This document shows positions 1-9,704 of a stretch of DNA of 64,000 nucleotides, one piece after another. Source of the DNA: Lineus longissimus (taxonomy: Eukaryota; Nemertea; Pilidiophora; Heteronemertea; Lineidae); contig NC_088309.1 in the NCBI RefSeq assembly GCF_910592395.1, forward strand, positions 6,078,501-6,142,500, given 5' to 3'. The notes under the pieces are model-generated. The model ran no database searches. It was not told the origin of the DNA and was given only the letters and a program-made list of their open reading frames with translations. Both the position numbers and the translations under genes were made by a program. Numbering within the stretch: the stretch's first letter is position 1; the number at the start of each line of letters is the position of its first letter.

Positions 1-2441
1 TTTCGGGGATCTGCGAAAACATTCTAAAGTCAGATAGATTTAGGCCTATCATAGGTCATCTAATAAGCTAATAGCAAACAGTGTCAAATTAGAACTCCAA
101 CATTCATATTGAAACTTAAAGGGGTACGCCAATCGTGTTCATTGTATCTACTGGTGACTCAGTCACAGTCAATGCCGTAGCGCAGTTTTTATGTGTGCAA
201 ATTCGCTGAGACTTGGTGTTCGCCATATTTGCTGCATTTTACCTGTCCCTGGCGAAATAAGAATCTGGCAGGCCGACTGACACTCCCTCTCGACGCGGGA
301 TCATGACAGGAAACTTTGGGTGTGGGAAGACCGGTTCCCTTAAATTGTGGCGTTCTTCTTCGGCTTTTTCTGGCTATACACCATGAAAACGCCAAGGAAA
401 GTAGGTTCCCAGGTTTTGACGGCCGTCATTTTTTGAAGGTCAGTTGGTACGACATCACAATCATCCGTTCCCAGGAAGTACAACTCTCTGAACGATGAAG
501 GTCAGCAAATGGAGTCGTGGGTAAAGAGCGACTCTGGGAAGCTTGATCTCCACAGTCCAAAAATAGCTAAAAGATGCTAAAGCAGTGATGGTTCCCAAGA
601 CTTAGTTGCCCTTGGTCCATTATCAATCGAAATCCCCCCGCCATACATAAATGTGAAACTGAATGAAAATCCCACTGAATGGGAAAGAATGGCCTTTAGA
701 TGGTTCCCACGCCATTGAAACAGTGACCCTAAATATTCCCCTGAAAGTGACCAGCGCATTTCAACATAATGATAACTGGACCAATATAATCATCCAACAC
801 AAAACCCAACTGTCTAATTTTAATTCAATAATTCCCATATTATTAAATTGCCTTAAATTTGTGATATGTTATTTGTTCTTTGTGTTGACCTCTGTCCACT
901 TCAGCCGGTAGCTACCCGAGACGGCGACAGCGCCAAAGGAACGCATCGCGCACCTTGCATTCCTGGACTCCGTGCACAGGTGGATTGGAAGTTTACCCAT
1001 CCTTTCAGAAGCCTCTCGACCCTTTTGTTGCCTGACCAACTAAACAACAGGTGCATCCCTCCGATAAATCCATTATTCCACTAAATTTAGCCCCCTTCCA
1101 CATCCCCAACTGTCAAAGCTTCAAGTTCCCCCTGACTATATTCGTGGCCACTTTCTATTTTTACCCGTTTTGGATGGCTATGGCGTTGTCGGGAAAACCT
1201 GGCACAATACGGGTGAATGAATGAGATAAGAATTGGGCGACGCCCCGCCATTTCTTATACGATTAGGTAACAGCGGGAACACAATTGCCTTATGGTCCCC
1301 ATGAAAAGCACCGACCGGTATTTGGAGCAGCAAGTGTATCTAGGCAAGCAATCAAAACTATAGAAATCTCGCAGAAGTCTGCACAGGTCAAACAGAATCG
1401 CACATCTTCTATTTTAGGAGTCTTACATGGGCGCAGTGTCCCCGACCATTCCTGATGAAATATGTACTATCGCGTTTGGTGGTCCCAGCATCTCGGGATT
1501 GCACCCCCAGGGTAACATATGCTGTCAAACATAAATGCATAATGCGATTTATTCACCTGATAACCATTCAGTTCGAAATTTAGAGTAAAAGCTCGAAATT
1601 TACTTAAATCAGCGTGAAATCACGAACTGTCATTCCTATTGTGAAACTATCTCTTGGTTTGTCTTCCTCTGTTTAACTGAAGAATTTCTTTAGTTCGAAA
1701 ATGCTATTTTTCATGTTTTTGATCTGCCCATATGTCGAGTAGGATGCCAAGGATTGTTCCTGGGCGGACAGCTACGGGCTCCCTGCCGAAAATCGTGCGT
1801 AATTTTCCTTTCAGTTGACCATGTAGAGAGAGAGGCCCATCATGAGGAAAACAGGAGTTTAAATCTTCGTTTCCCCGCTCTAAAATTTAAAAAATTGGTG
1901 AAAATCATGAATTTCTAGCCTCAAAGAACATGGTGCCAAGTAAAACGAGGTGTGACCTATACCATTAGCATAAACATCATTTTACCATAAAAATTAATAA
2001 TCCTTCGAGTGTAGTGTCAGTATTTCTTTGGAATCTCCACCTTCGTATTCTAGGAAAGGCGTCCAAAGTTCTAAATTCAGTTATTAAACTGATACAACAG
2101 ACAACCAAAAGCAGCAATACAGTGTGTATCAAGTTCTATGGTAAAATTTCACATTTCACAAGTACATTGTATTCCATATTTTTCTTTTCAGTTAGAAGTT
2201 TACCAAGTGCGTGCGTGGTGGGTATTTTGAGATAGAAGTTCAGGGGATGTTTGGGGAGTGTGCCACAGGTTACAGGTGAATTGATAGCTCGGGGAAAGAA
2301 CGGGTGTATGTCAATCATTGCATTGTAGGACTTCCGGATCATTGGCAGAATTGATGTCGTCAACAACCCATTGTCTACATCCGAATTGAACATGTTGCCT
2401 TGCATCGAACGCCCATGTGGATATTTGAGGGGCTGACATGA
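1..2441. other. non-genic spacer
   Basis: No frame in this stretch carries a recognisable domain, and I saw no run of phased exons. The open frames are under 90 codons and look like chance. It contains one copy of a dispersed repeat (see 118-235). Exons of a gene lying mainly outside the window cannot be excluded. Confidence 0.5.
118..235 (+). repeat. dispersed repeat, copy 1 (partner near 57749)
   Basis: The stretch beginning with a 'ggggtacgcc' core and ending near 'gctgagacttg' is matched in the same orientation near 57749-57865. Shared blocks include 'gtacgcc', 'actggtg.ctcag', 'aataccgtag / aatgccgtag', 'gcaaattcg' and 'gaaacttg'. The copies are diverged, so this is an old interspersed repeat of unknown class. 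Confidence 0.6.
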
Positions 2442-2663
2442 GGGTTGACCACAGGTACCACCATTTTGGCTAGAACTTGAAATCCTATAGCAATTAGAAC
2501 TCCTTCAAAATGAAGTGAATGCCCATTTAAAACATGGGAGGCTTTCTGAAAAACAAAGGACAGACTCCCACTCTTGCAATTGGCATTGACCTCGTTTTGA
2601 AAAAGTTCTAATTTCTTTTTGATTTCAAGTTCTAGTCAAAATGTTGGTACCCGTGGTCAACCC
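2442..2663. mobile_element. palindromic MITE, family A copy 1
   Basis: The ends are inverted: GGGTTGACCACAGGTACC at the left and its near complement ending GGTCAACCC at the right. The inner parts of the arms ('ggctagaacttgaaatc', 'gatttcaagttctag') are also inverted, so most of this 222-bp unit could fold into one hairpin. Related copies lie at 23567-23779 and 61228-61451, and a fragment at 25485-25535. There is no coding capacity. A clean target-site duplication is not evident, so the superfamily is open. Confidence 0.85.
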
Positions 2664-3764
2664 ATATTCAGTAGCGGTCTTGTATAGGTAAAACTAGAGT
2701 TAACATAATATGAACATGGAATGTCTCCCTTTTGTTGTCTGTTTATCACGAAAATGTATACCAAAACATCTCATTGATACTTTGCTTTATTGCCTAAAAA
2801 TCTATAAATAATTGTATGAACGAATGTCATGATGATATTGTCATAATTGTAAACTTTTGCCCAGACCTGTTTTTTTGGCGACAGTATATACTATACATCT
2901 GATTTGATCAGTGCTTCTCGGCATGATATAATATTTCTGAGTCTAGAAACGGCACTGTTGTTTTCCGCGCTAGTACGTTAATAGAACGCAGTGTAAGAAA
3001 CGCTGGCGCCAGTCTGTCGGCGCCATTAGTCGGTAGATACATTTAACTTGGGTTTTGTTTTGAAATTTTGTTATTATTTATTAAAAGAACCTGCCTCCAT
3101 ACGTGAAAACCGTGTCATAGGAACAAGTTATTTGGTCTAACATTCACCTGTAACCAAGAATTGATTGATGTACAAGTGGTTGGTAATTCACCACTTTCCT
3201 CCAGCAGCAATTTGTGACTTCCTGACAGGTATTGACCAATCAGAAGAGAGCTATCATGCTCAGGCATGGACAGCACAGCCATGATCACATACGGGGTTTT
3301 TGATTGGTCAAAACCTGTCATCTGACAGGAAGCCTTACTTGATTTCTGCTTGAGCAAAGTGGCGATTTGACATTGTGTGCACATATGAGTGCAAAATGAA
3401 GGAGGCCACGAATACAGGAAAATTGACTCTGCTTTGAAAAGTCGGATGTTAGACCATCACATACGGAAACTGAATTGTTTCGGTCAGAAATCGTCATGGA
3501 TCGACCTCAAGCAATTAGATTTTTCGGAAGAAGCGCATCGAAAACTATGTATACATGTATCAAGACCGTATAGGCCTATCCATGATAACTTTTGATATTG
3601 CTTAGGAATATTTTAGGCAAGGCGATCGATGTAAAGGAAAGAATTTCTCGTTTTCAAGATACGACACAGACCGGCGCCAATATACGCAAAGACGGCGGTG
3701 GTGTTCTCTTTGGTTATCTAGCTGTATGAGTGCATTCGACATATCATAAAGCTAGGTTACCAAA

Positions 3765-3906
3765 GGTAAAACCAGTCCAGCCAACTCAACGCTTACTCCA
3801 CTCGGATTTGGAAAACGAAAAAGAGAGGTTATACCAAAAGGTTAAAGCAGTCCCGCCAGCTCAAAGCTTATGGTGCATACTCCGCTTTGGAAAACGAAAA
3901 AGAGAT
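3765..3906 (+). repeat. imperfect tandem duplication, about 75 bp
   Basis: Two units each run from 'ggttacc/ggttatacc' through 'ccagc.aactca' to the identical block 'tttggaaaacgaaaaagaga'. Small indels put the two units in different reading frames, which argues against present coding use. Confidence 0.6.
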
Positions 3907-5086
3907 ACGGACATAAATGGATGAGGACAAGGAAGATTCCTGGATTCGCAGAATAGTCGACAAGAAACAACGTTCATTGGTCACTTTGATACAGAGATAG
4001 CAAACTTGAAAGGGGGTCATTAACTCTAGACCCCCGAGGCAGTCCATTCGTCATCCCGAACATAATCTCCCTATGGGGAGCTGATAAGTCAATCCACTGC
4101 GTCCGCAGTATACCATATCTGGAGATTAGATACCAGTTGCTAAAGAGTTTGATCCGGGGTATTGTCAGCTTCACTTTCCATCAACAGTTCTCTTTTTCAC
4201 CGGTACTGCATTTTTCGGCTTTCGTATCTAAACTCTTCAAATCACTTTGTGACAAAACGTTGTTGATCGTTGCTAATTTGCCATTTTGTAAAAATAGGAT
4301 TTTATCCTTGGCACTAAATATTCAATCTGTTTTCTTTGTTTTTTCTTACGTAAATCTTCGCCATTAGAGGAATAGTGCGAAAATATGCTCCAATCACCCT
4401 TTCTTCCTAAATTTCTTCTCAGAACGTTCCTTAAATCGTCTTGAGTGATCCACGTGAAGGAAATAGTTTGATCATGGAGCTGTAGTAATATAGTATACAG
4501 GTAGTACATTTCAATAGATAGTATATATTAGGGAAATGCAGTATACTTCTCCAATGACAAAACATAGTTCTTGACCGAAGCAGTAGCAAAAAGAGCTAAT
4601 GCATCTATGAGTTGCGTCACATGCTAGATTAAGTAGAACCAGTGTAGTCCACAATCAAAGATCGTGGATTCGCCGACTAGCATCGTCGCTGCACTGTCCT
4701 TTGGACAACTCAAACATGGGTTAGAGTTTCTCAGTGACAATTCTCCACTCCGGACGTAGTGGACCGGCTTCGTCTTGTCGTCCAATAAGGAAAGACGATC
4801 GGGATGACGAAATGGACTGCACAGGAGTCATTCAAGAGCGACTGACTTGTTCGAGCAAATAAAAAAAAAGCTCCTTGATGGAGGACGGGTTTATTAACTC
4901 ACACAAACTACCATTGGTAACAGAAGCTGTCAATAGTCAAGTTCGATGCGGCAAATAGGAGAGGGTCACTGAGTCAACATATTGTCGTCTTTTGTAAGTG
5001 TTCTGGTCATCATAAAACTGGTCCTGGATCTGAGTGCTCCAGATGGCTAGAACTCCTCCCTCATGGCTGCTAGTTCAGGGCATTTT

Positions 5087-5770
5087 GGACACTCTGTCGT
5101 ATGTCACATCCTTCGAAGTACAAGGGACACACGATCTGCACCCTCGCAAGACGAGTTGCCCATACCAGGTAATGCCAAATCAGTTACCACCAAGACTAAC
5201 ACTGGAGGAACAGGGTTGTCCGCTTCACTGCCCATACTTCTGTAGGGACGCTCCCAGCAGTTTGAAAGTCCTGTGAATGTATTGGTGTCTTTTTCTCTCA
5301 AGGAGCTGCATTGGACACTGTGAGGTGTCACATCCTTCGAACTAAAGGGACACAGCTCATGTGCCCTTATCAAATAGCACTTCAGGTTAGTTGTAGCTCA
5401 GTTAGTTGTCTCGTATCAGGTACCACCCAAGAAGTACCCGAGTAGTGTTTGAGGAGATGATATGAATAAACACCAGCAATGCTTTGTCTTCAAGTGACGA
5501 TTGCGGTTTACCAGTTACTCTAAGCACGGGTTACTATGGGCAGAGATGGGGTGTCAGTGTCTCTCTCAAGAGCGTACAGAGGACTGTCTGCAGGATGCCT
5601 CATCCAATACTAAAGAGACAGGGCTTTTAGCACCTCTGTAGGGATAACCATACATCGTAAGGATAGGATACAACATAAGTTTGAATGTCCTGGAATAATT
5701 CGCGTCTCTTTACGAGACTAAATCGGACGCTCTGTAATGTCACATCCTACGAACGCCAGGGACACATAGA
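5087..5770 (+). repeat. three diverged copies of a roughly 50-bp block
   Basis: Blocks beginning 'ggacactctgt', 'ggacactgtgag' and 'ggacgctctgt' at about 5087, 5313 and 5724 each continue into 'gtcacatcct.cgaac' and 'agggacaca'. The spacing is irregular, so they are interspersed or remnants of a longer diverged tandem unit. No function is apparent. Confidence 0.55.
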
Positions 5771-5845
5771 TACACACATTGAGCGCCAGTTATTTTTCGT
5801 GAGTAGTGGAGAAATGGGACTTTGTCAGTAAAATTTTTTAATCTA

Positions 5846-5935
5846 GGCAGATTTCGCAAGCCCTCACGAGCGATGATGTATGAAGGATGGCCTGTGGTGT
5901 CATGAAATCCTGCTTAAGTTCAGTTACGCGATATT
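5846..5935 (+). repeat. dispersed repeat B, copy 1 (partner at 56977-57061)
   Basis: This shares 'ggcag.tttcgcaa.cc', 'gaagg..g.cctgtggtgtcat', 'aa.tcctg.ttaag' and 'cgta/cgata' in order with 56977-57061, same orientation. The copies are diverged and non-coding. Confidence 0.55.
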
Positions 5936-6109
5936 CGTAAATCGGCTCAATCATCGATACCATGAGGACTATACAGATAAAAGGAAACCAGACAGAGCTC
6001 TTCAGAACTGTCGTCATACATAGACGTTGGTCTCCGCAAGGCTTGGAAAAACTGTCTCTTCTTCTCGATCGTCAACTGCTTACATACAAGTTGGCCATCT
6101 CATTCGGGG

Positions 6110-6690
6110 TTGAAACAGGGTGCAAGTTAAGTAACGGTACAGACTCTGGGCTATTTCGTCCCTGACCGCAGGCGTGAGGTATTTTTGGTGAAGAAGGTGC
6201 ATTTGGCAAGTGCATAAATCTCACTTTTCGAGAGTGTCCCCCACGCTGAGATTCTTAAGGACAAGAGACAAAGGCTGATGATATGTCATTCTGGATTGAA
6301 ACGGGATGCAAATTAAGTTACGGTACAGACTCTGGGCTATTTCTTCCTTGTCCGCAGGCGTGAGGTATTTTGGCGAGGAAGGTGCATTTGGTGTCGTTTG
6401 GTAAGAGCATAAATCTAACTTTTCGATTGTGTCCCCCACGCTGAGAGACCGAAGGACAAGAGACAAAGCCTGATGATATGGCAACTTTTATTGGGCAAGT
6501 ATATAATATACACTACAAAACTTAGAATTAGTGGCCGGCATGCGGAATCAGAAAAGGCTGACCGTAAATTGTTGCACGTGAAGATAGTGTAGTGTGTTAA
6601 TCGAACTTGTTGGGAGTGATCCGCACACTTATTGACCGAAGGACAAGAGACGAAGGTTATGATATGACAACATTTATTTGGCAAGTACAT
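6110..6690 (+). repeat. tandem repeat, period about 186 bp, three units (third partial)
   Basis: The landmark 'acggtacagactctgggc' occurs at 6134 and 6320, 186 bp apart. The landmark 'gaccgaaggacaagagac' occurs at 6447 and 6634, 187 bp apart. The first two units share 'gtccgcaggcgtgaggtattt', 'gaaggtgcatttgg' and 'gtgtcccccacgctgag'. The last unit keeps only its right part. The complementary frames of 80-100 codons here are by-products of the repetition. Confidence 0.75.
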
Positions 6691-6850
6691 ACATATGAAT
6701 AATGCAAAACTTGGAATACAATAACACAACGTTGATACTGCTGACGCCGCTTGAGCCGCTTGAGCAAGCGTGTCAAGGGATCAGATGTTGGGTCAGTGCG
6801 CATGCGGGGCATGGGATGGAGGGTGGTGCACTGTGAGTGTCGATAAGGAT

Positions 6851-6872
6851 GGGGGGGGGGGGGGGGGGGGGG
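6851..6872 (+). repeat. poly(G) tract, 22 G
   Basis: An uninterrupted run of 22 G is visible. Runs of 12-17 G or C also occur at 12555-12566 (C), 32020-32034, 47092-47105 and 51747-51763. Confidence 0.95.
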
Positions 6873-8570
6873 CAAAGGCAAATGACAATAGATAATAACA
6901 ATTGAACAATGTACAAGTCGTAAGTAACCGTGACCGCTTTCAAGGTGGCAAGAACTGATTGCTGACCAAAACAATGACATATTCTGTTAACATCAATGGA
7001 GCATTCTCTTGTACTGTATTTTAGCCCAAAACCGCCCAATCAAAATGGTGCAGAGACTCGATTGACGTTTATTGTCTTCAAGAGGAAATTGATCTCAAAA
7101 CTGATATGGGCCTATAGTATAAATAATATCCTACCTAAAATATAGGCCTTCTGTTAAATTAGGCCTGCCTTAAGAAAAAAGAAAGAAAACCTACAACCAA
7201 TTCCTCTTGAAAACAAATATGTCAATAAGGCTCATCCACGCATCATTTGAGTAAAACAATGTAGAAACACATTTTTGCTGTGATCAAGAAATAGCTCCAT
7301 TGTTGTAATGTTGCACTTCTTGTGCTGTGAAATAGCTCAGATACGGTAAATGGATTGCCACATTGAAAACGGAACAAGAAATAGCAATATTCTGGATCAG
7401 CGAGTACATACATGAAGTGCTTTTGATTTCAGGAATAAGCACATATTTTGCATGGTTCACTTTTAACAAAGAGCAACAATGTTCGATGTTTAATTTTCAG
7501 GGTCGAAAACAGGCGAGTGTCAACCCATTCTGAGCCAACAGCATGAATTACAACAAGAAAAGGGTCAATTCCGTTGGGAACTGCTGTTCCCTGATCATGG
7601 TTCTTGACTACTGGCCTGGAATAGAAAGGGAAGATTTAGATACCAAGAAACATTGAAATATACAATTTAAGAAATTGAAGTATTTGATCATTTTTCATGA
7701 CTTTTTTAAAAAAATTTTCTATTATAGCATACACATGTTTACGTCTGCGACATCCTCATTGGCACAAATAAGATGAATCAATTAAATTGAACTGTCAGGC
7801 AATGGTGGTCAACCTGCCTCGGGTTTGTCCCAATATCAGTCACATGATGACGGACCTAAAGCCTCATTTCATCAACTGTAGCCAGCTTATCGAGTTTCAT
7901 CTCATTTACCTCAATTGTGTTCCACAAATCTGGCATCCTGAATATTTATCTCTCAGAAGTGGCCTCGGTCGCGTTGGCTCGATTCGTGGGACGGGACAGC
8001 GAAACCACACGAGATGGAGCAATCCACCTGAAAAAAATTGGAGACAATTCGAATGCTGCTTCAGTGAACAATGGGCGATCTGTTCAGGAGACGTCTTTCA
8101 AATCGCCCATTGCATGTTTCATAAACAAGAGCTGGACAGACAGTTCCAGCTACTCTTCGCAGATTTCCTTCTTCCAATGCATACATCGCGTTTTGTCTTG
8201 ACCACACTTGCATAGCTATTTACTTTAAGGTCACGTGCAGGTCTTATTGGTAATTGCTGGGGTGAAACTTGGTACTGCGGGACAGACTTACATGTCCACA
8301 AAACGCAATGTCACTGCTGGACTGATTTACAAGTCCACAAAACGCAGAATCGGACATGGACATCATTACCCCAGCAGGAGCCCAATGTAACCCCACAAAT
8401 AGGGCCGTTTATAATGTTTAAGACATGTTTATACAATAACAATGCTGAAGCTATTGCCTGCAGTGACCTTGCTAATGATTTTTATGTGGGAGGGGCCAGG
8501 GACCGTGACTATTGATAAAGTCCTCACGATATTATATTCGTCAACAATGGGGCACAGACTTTCAGATATT
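6873..8570. other. non-genic spacer
   Basis: No supported gene. Two overlapping plus-strand open frames at about 7787-8215 (142 codons) and 7858-8201 have no domain, no ATG at the start and no convincing splice sites. See the rejected list. Confidence 0.4.
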
Positions 8571-8573
8571 TTC

Positions 8574-8841
8574 GTGACTGACCTATATTACCAGTACAGT
8601 CCAATATATATTTCTTTTTTTGACTGACCTCTATTACCAGTACAGTCCAATATCATTCTATTCTTCGTGACCGACCTGTATTACCAGTACAGTCCAATAT
8701 ATATTTCATTTTTCGTGACTGACCTATATTACCAGTACAGTCCAATACATATTCTATTCTTCGTGACTGACCTATATTACCAGTACAGTCCAATATATAT
8801 TTTATTTTTCGTGACTGACCTATATTACCAGTACAGTCCAA
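8574..8841 (+). repeat. 48-bp minisatellite, about 6 copies
   Basis: The unit is 'gtgactgacctatattaccagtacagtccaatat' plus an AT-rich tail, repeated about every 48 bp. Because 48 is divisible by three, the array reads through as a repeated 16-residue peptide (VTDLYYQYSPIYISFF) in one frame and on the opposite strand. That is a consequence of unit length and is not evidence of a gene. Confidence 0.9.
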
Positions 8842-9003
8842 AGATACTATTTATTGTATATTATTCTAGGGCTGGGGTGGGGGATGGGGAAATTCTTCAG
8901 TGACAAACTTTTTGATTGTCATTCTGGTAAAAAAAAACTCGTCCAAAGAAGAAATTTATTCTCATAACTTTTAACAATGCTCGAAAAATTTTTTTAAAAT
9001 GTT

Positions 9004-9024
9004 CATGTGGCGAGCCGCCACATG
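9004..9024. other. perfect 9-bp hairpin
   Basis: CATGTGGCG, a 3-base loop (AGC), then CGCCACATG. The stem is perfect and GC-rich within an AT-rich setting. Its role is unknown; it could form in the 3' UTR of the minus-strand gene ending at 9705. Confidence 0.7.
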
Positions 9025-9229
9025 TACCGACTATACCTGTGGATCTAAATATATATATCATCATTGAAATCCTCAAGAGAAATCAAACCAAGACAAAAAG
9101 GGTTCCATGCCCTTGGTTTCCATGTACCGCGAACGATGCTAACGATAGGATTTAGCTGACAGGATTTGGCCACATGAACCCCTCCCTGTCCAGAAGACGC
9201 GGGGGTCATCAGATCAATTTGAAACCGCC

Positions 9230-9699
9230 ATGGACATCACTTCTTCCCCCTCACAAGTCGGTCGCGATGACCTCCATGTGCAAACCATTTTGGCTGTGGA
9301 TGCCCTGGTAACCCATGTCGCCTAACCAGACATAGCGCGCTGCCTGACTAGAAGTTACCGCCTCTGAGACCCAGGGTTGAGACACTGGGGTCTGCCCCTA
9401 GCTGACAGGTGGCTGGAGATCCATATCATAGAGCATACCAACCGTACATAACCGGCTGGACTGGTACACCCTATCAGGCTCAGACTCCCCAACGGAGTCT
9501 ATTGAGCGCAGCCGCAGCGCCAGTTAATATGGATGGATTTACGTCGTCAAATAACTGTCGACCTGATGAGCATTCGTTCACGGTACATAGAGTTTATCGG
9601 GGTTGGGGGCGAAGAGACAAGACCAGGAACTCCTATGGGGTCGCGGGCGCAATGCAACCCGAGGAACGAGATGCACCCAAAGTACAAACTCGAAAATAA
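9230..9699 (+). CDS. possible two-exon gene, unknown protein
   Basis: This candidate joins ATG at 9230 through 9307 (26 codons, donor CTG|gtaacc) to 9409-9699 (acceptor gctgacag), both in phase 0, giving about 122 residues ending at TAA 9697-9699. The second exon encodes YHRAYQPYITGWTGTPYQ, an Ala-rich patch and a basic tail, which is more protein-like than random frames. Against it, the donor is weak, the 101-bp intron is shorter than others here, and a second frame across 9533-9760 is also open. If real, it converges tail-to-tail with the minus-strand gene, with stop codons only 5 bp apart. I do not recognise it. Confidence 0.25.
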
Positions 9700-9704
9700 C
9701 TGGC

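Larger units (their letters stand above)
2664..6105. other. non-genic spacer with short duplications
   Basis: I see no supported gene here. Contents are a local duplication near 3760-3905, three diverged copies of a 'ggacact..gtcacatcc..cgaa..agggacac' block near 5087, 5312 and 5724, and a repeat shared with 56977-57061 at 5846-5935. All open frames are below 90 codons and have no domain. Confidence 0.5.

Noticed and set aside
3730-3924. Neuropeptide precursor (an LRFGKRKR-like site at the end of a 64-codon frame)
   Set aside because: There is no signal peptide, and the duplicated unit carries the same DNA in another frame, so the amidation-like site is probably a coincidence of the repeat.
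7787-8215. 142-codon plus-strand frame and an overlapping frame in another register
   Set aside because: Neither starts at a good ATG, neither has a domain, and two long frames overlapping each other show that stops are simply scarce here. Frames of this size are expected by chance in 64 kb.
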